Below are positions 61,959 to 64,000 of a stretch of 64,000 nucleotides of DNA, piece by piece; the first letter of the stretch is position 1; each line of letters opens with the position of its first letter. Below the pieces are notes generated by a model, which had not been told where the DNA came from, did no database searches, and worked only from the letters and a program-made list of their open reading frames with translations. The stretch is taken from contig NZ_CP163444.1 of the NCBI RefSeq assembly GCF_041053105.1, forward strand, positions 6,790,501 through 6,854,500, in the 5' to 3' direction. The position numbers and the translations under genes are program-made. This DNA is from Streptomyces sp. R44. GTDB taxonomy: Bacteria > Actinomycetota > Actinomycetes > Streptomycetales > Streptomycetaceae.

Positions 61959-62000
61959 ACGAAGCCCCACCGGAGAGCCGGGGCTCCGGTGGGGCTTCGT
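61959..62000 (+). terminator. Strong hairpin in a divergent promoter region
   Basis: A perfect 17-bp stem ACGAAGCCCCACCGGAG (61959-61975) / CTCCGGTGGGGCTTCGT (61984-62000) with an 8-nt loop. No annotated gene reads into it from either side, so it either ends an unrecognised short transcript or insulates the two promoters. Confidence 0.6.
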
Positions 62001-62128
62001 GGGGTGGACGGCAACTGCCGCTGGCTGATTGTCTCCAGGCCGGTTTGAGCCGTCCCCCGTTCGCTGTAACGTACCGCTGACCCAGTCCGACGGACTGTCC
62101 GAGGGTTGAAGCGGGGGAGCTGCCGGAG

Positions 62129-62446
62129 ATGTCGACGATCGGTCTGGCCGCGGCCATCGAGGAGTTGCGGCAGGAGCTGTACGAGGCGCAGAGGACCGGC
62201 GCCGGCCAGCAGTTCGCCTTCGGCGTCGAGGAGGCGGAGCTGGAGCTCCTGCTCGAACTGCGCCAGTCCGCGAAGGGGGAAGGAAAGCTCTCCTTCGGTG
62301 TCGTCACGGCCGGCGCGGGCGGCGAGCGGACCACCGTACGCACCCACAAGCTCAAGCTCCGGCTCTCCGTCGCAGACAAGGCCGCCGGCGGCACCCGACC
62401 CGAGGTCAACGACGAGGAGACCGGGTCCTGGGACGACGAGGGCTGA
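62129..62446 (+). CDS. Trypsin-co-occurring domain 2 (trypco2) protein
   Basis: A 105-aa protein. It opens MSTIGLAAAIEELRQELYEAQ, then has a FAFGVEEAELELLLEL strand and the LSFGVVTAGAGGERTTVRTHKLKLRLSV beta-hairpin, the pattern of trypco2 domains found beside trypsin-like genes in bacterial NTP-dependent conflict systems. ATG 62129 has a purine-rich leader (GGGGGAGCTGCCGGAG). It is separated by 1 bp from the protease gene, so the two are coupled. It is thought to regulate or partner the protease; the exact role is unproven. Confidence 0.85.
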   Translation: MSTIGLAAAIEELRQELYEAQRTGAGQQFAFGVEEAELELLLELRQSAKGEGKLSFGVVTAGAGGERTTVRTHKLKLRLSVADKAAGGTRPEVNDEETGSWDDEG

Positions 62447-62447
62447 C

Positions 62448-64000
62448 GTGGATCCGGCCAGGCTGGCACTGATCCGCAGCGGTACCAAGGACGAGACCCG
62501 AAGCACCGGATCCGGCTATCTGATCGGCCCCCGCCTCGTGCTGACCGCCCGTCACGTCCTGGTGAACCGGGAGACCGGTGAGCTGTGGCCGAGGATCTCG
62601 GCGCGTATCGGCCACTTCGAGAACGGCCCGTCGCACACCGTCAGGGCCGAGCTGCTGTGGACCCCCGCGGACGACCTCGACGTCGCACTGCTCCGTGTCG
62701 ACCACGCCACGGACACGCCCGGCGTCGTCTGGGGCCGGCCCGCCGGCCGGGTGCCACTGCCGTACCAGGGCCTCGGCTACCCGAAGGCCGCCGCCGCCGA
62801 CCGGCGCGAGGCCGAATACCTGCGGGGCACGCTCGCGCCGCTCTCCGGCTCCGGCCGGCACTACGTGCTCGACCAGGGGCCCGCTCCCGTTCCCGGCACG
62901 GACGGCGGGAACGCCTGGGGCGGGGCGTCCGGCGCCGCGGTCTTCTGCGGCGACGTGCTCGTCGGCGTCGTCGTCCAGGAACCCGCGGCCTACGGCGCCA
63001 GGAGGCTGCTCGCCGTCCCCGCGCACTCCTTCGTCCAGGACCGCGACTTCCTCGACCACCTCGCCCGGCACGCGTGCGCCTCCCCCGAACTGGTCACGAT
63101 CGGGGTGCCCGCGCCGCGCGCCGCACCCGGTACCGAGCGCACGCCCACCGAACGCACCCTGGAGAAGCTGCTCCTCCCGCTCTTCACCGACCCGGCCGCC
63201 CGCACCGCCTACGCGCGCGAACTGGCCGGCGAACTCGGCTACGACACGGACGACTACGCCCCCACCACCGCCGACCTCGTGGCGCTCCTCCAGGCCCACC
63301 CCCGCGCCCATGCCGCACTCGGTCAGGCCCTCGCCCCGCGCGTCGCCGACCCGGCGTTCCGCTCCCGCCTCACCGCCTTCCTCACCCAGGCACGGGCCCT
63401 CGGCTGCGGGCCCCTGCTCTCGCCCGCCGAGTTCGACGAACTCCTCCAGCTCCTCGCCGAGATCCGCCGCGAACAGCCCGCCCTGCTGCACCTGGCCGCC
63501 CACGACGCACTGCCGTACGCCGTGCTGCCCGACGGCCTCGCCCGCCCCCGGATCGAGGAGGACGAGCTCGGCCCCACGATCGAGGCACTGGAGGAACTGC
63601 CCGACGGGGAGCGCGTCCCCGACGGCAGCCCGCCCGTCCCCGCCCTGCTCCGCCTCGTGGAGTACGTGGGAGCCTCCGTCGACGGCGAACGACAGCACCG
63701 GCTGCGCGCCTGGTCGCAGCAGACGGCCGACCGCATCGGCATCCACGTCGACGCCCTCAGGGAGCGGCGCGGGGACGCCGCCCAGTGGGCGAAGCGACGC
63801 CGGAACTCGCTCGTCTCACGCGTGGTCATGGAACTGGAGCACAGCGGCACCGCGGACGGCGACCGGTACCGGTGCCGCATCCGGCTCGACCGCGCCGACG
63901 GCACCCGACGGATCCTCAAGGACCCCTCGTCGGAGCCCAAGACACCGCAGCAGGCCGCCCGCGCCCTCGCCGAGGCGGTCAGCGCCGCACGGCAGGAGCC
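62448..64000 (+). CDS. Trypsin-fold protease with VMAP-like region (3' end outside window)
   Basis: At least 517 aa, open at the window end. The N-terminal trypsin domain (about residues 1-205) has a complete triad: H36 in LTARHVL, D78 in DDLDVALLRV, and S161 in GGASGAA. A second region (about 225-285, ERTLEKLLLPLFTD ... LVALLQAHPRAHAAL) looks like an effector-associated helical domain. The part from about 320 (FDELLQLLAEIRREQPALL; PVPALLRLVEYVGAS; RLRAWSQQTADRIG) resembles VMAP (vWA-MoxR-associated) proteins. The GTG at 62448 is 1 bp after the trypco2 stop. MoxR and vWA partners would be expected just beyond the window. Confidence 0.82.
   Translation, partial: MDPARLALIRSGTKDETRSTGSGYLIGPRLVLTARHVLVNRETGELWPRISARIGHFENGPSHTVRAELLWTPADDLDVALLRVDHATDTPGVVWGRPAGRVPLPYQGLGYPKAAAADRREAEYLRGTLAPLSGSGRHYVLDQGPAPVPGTDGGNAWGGASGAAVFCGDVLVGVVVQEPAAYGARRLLAVPAHSFVQDRDFLDHLARHACASPELVTIGVPAPRAAPGTERTPTERTLEKLLLPLFTDPAARTAYARELAGELGYDTDDYAPTTADLVALLQAHPRAHAALGQALAPRVADPAFRSRLTAFLTQARALGCGPLLSPAEFDELLQLLAEIRREQPALLHLAAHDALPYAVLPDGLARPRIEEDELGPTIEALEELPDGERVPDGSPPVPALLRLVEYVGASVDGERQHRLRAWSQQTADRIGIHVDALRERRGDAAQWAKRRRNSLVSRVVMELEHSGTADGDRYRCRIRLDRADGTRRILKDPSSEPKTPQQAARALAEAVSAARQE

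Larger units (their letters stand above)
61750..62128. other. Divergent intergenic region with palindromes and a strong hairpin
   Basis: About 379 bp between the MMPL gene (minus) and trypco2 (plus). It contains the palindrome at 61788, several TGGCRCCA-type elements at about 61878-61930 and a 17-bp-stem hairpin at 61959. Short open frames cross it (for example ATG 61878, MAPRQVTVAPGG, about 56 aa, with AAGAAGGAG upstream), but none has recognisable similarity. Confidence 0.6.

Overview
The window is high-GC, gene-dense actinobacterial DNA with many GTG starts, GTGA/ATGA overlaps between co-directional genes, and protein families typical of Streptomyces (TIGR04222-like membrane protein, beta-family protein, amphi-Trp protein, LAL-type LuxR regulator, trypco2/trypsin pair). 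A Streptomyces or close relative is the best reading. No rRNA, tRNA, insertion sequence, prophage or CRISPR array was seen.

Layout. 1-5.2 kb: the 3' part of one acyl-CoA ligase gene, a complete second ligase, a GNAT acetyltransferase, a TIGR04222-like membrane protein and a zinc-ribbon/Mrr-like protein. 5.3-30 kb: a purine-ureide-glyoxylate catabolic island holding gcl, an ArsR regulator with a divergent MFS transporter, catalase, glxR, hyi, a thiamine-binding-like protein with a Fis-like HTH regulator, uraD-hiuH-uox-permease-8-oxoguanine deaminase, a second NCS2 permease with a racemase-like protein, then unrelated genes (FnIII lipoprotein, a frameshifted beta-family gene, a 595-aa unknown, a secreted SGNH hydrolase), then malate synthase and a MobA/MocA-like nucleotidyltransferase. 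30-37.2 kb: a large LAL-type LuxR regulator, a DHA2 drug exporter and a run of small membrane or stress-type proteins. 37.2-41 kb: a NarL-type two-component system divergent from an FtsX-type ABC exporter. 41-44.7 kb: the ureide control centre allR / allB-alc. 44.7-53 kb: SDR, RibD-like reductase, EamA exporter, small membrane proteins, a second two-component system separated by a 48-bp tandem repeat, P450, PaaI-like thioesterase. 51.9-58.5 kb: Gfo/Idh dehydrogenase, GntR regulator, ribose-type ABC importer and ROK kinase. 58.6-61.7 kb: YihY and MMPL membrane proteins. 62.1-64 kb: trypco2 plus a trypsin-fold/VMAP-like protein cut by the window end.

How the island works: 8-oxoguanine is deaminated to urate, and urate or other purines enter through the two permeases. 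Uox, HiuH and UraD convert urate to allantoin, with catalase removing the H2O2 made by Uox. AllB and Alc make allantoate and then ureidoglycolate plus urea. The glyoxylate released goes to malate (AceB) or, through Gcl, GlxR and Hyi, towards glycerate. Xanthine dehydrogenase, the ureidoglycolate-cleaving enzyme and glycerate kinase are not in the window.

The main result is a two-signal promoter code. Four promoters (gcl, hyi, aceB, allB) carry the same architecture: two 15-bp palindromes of the form TTCCG-N5-CGGAA separated by exactly 6 bp, a plausible AllR (IclR-family) operator. Four promoters (catalase, uraD, aceB, allB) carry a second 15-bp palindrome, TCAAC-N5-GTTGA. Only aceB and allB have both. 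The second notable item is the likely NTP-dependent conflict-system edge (trypco2 plus trypsin/VMAP) at the right end.
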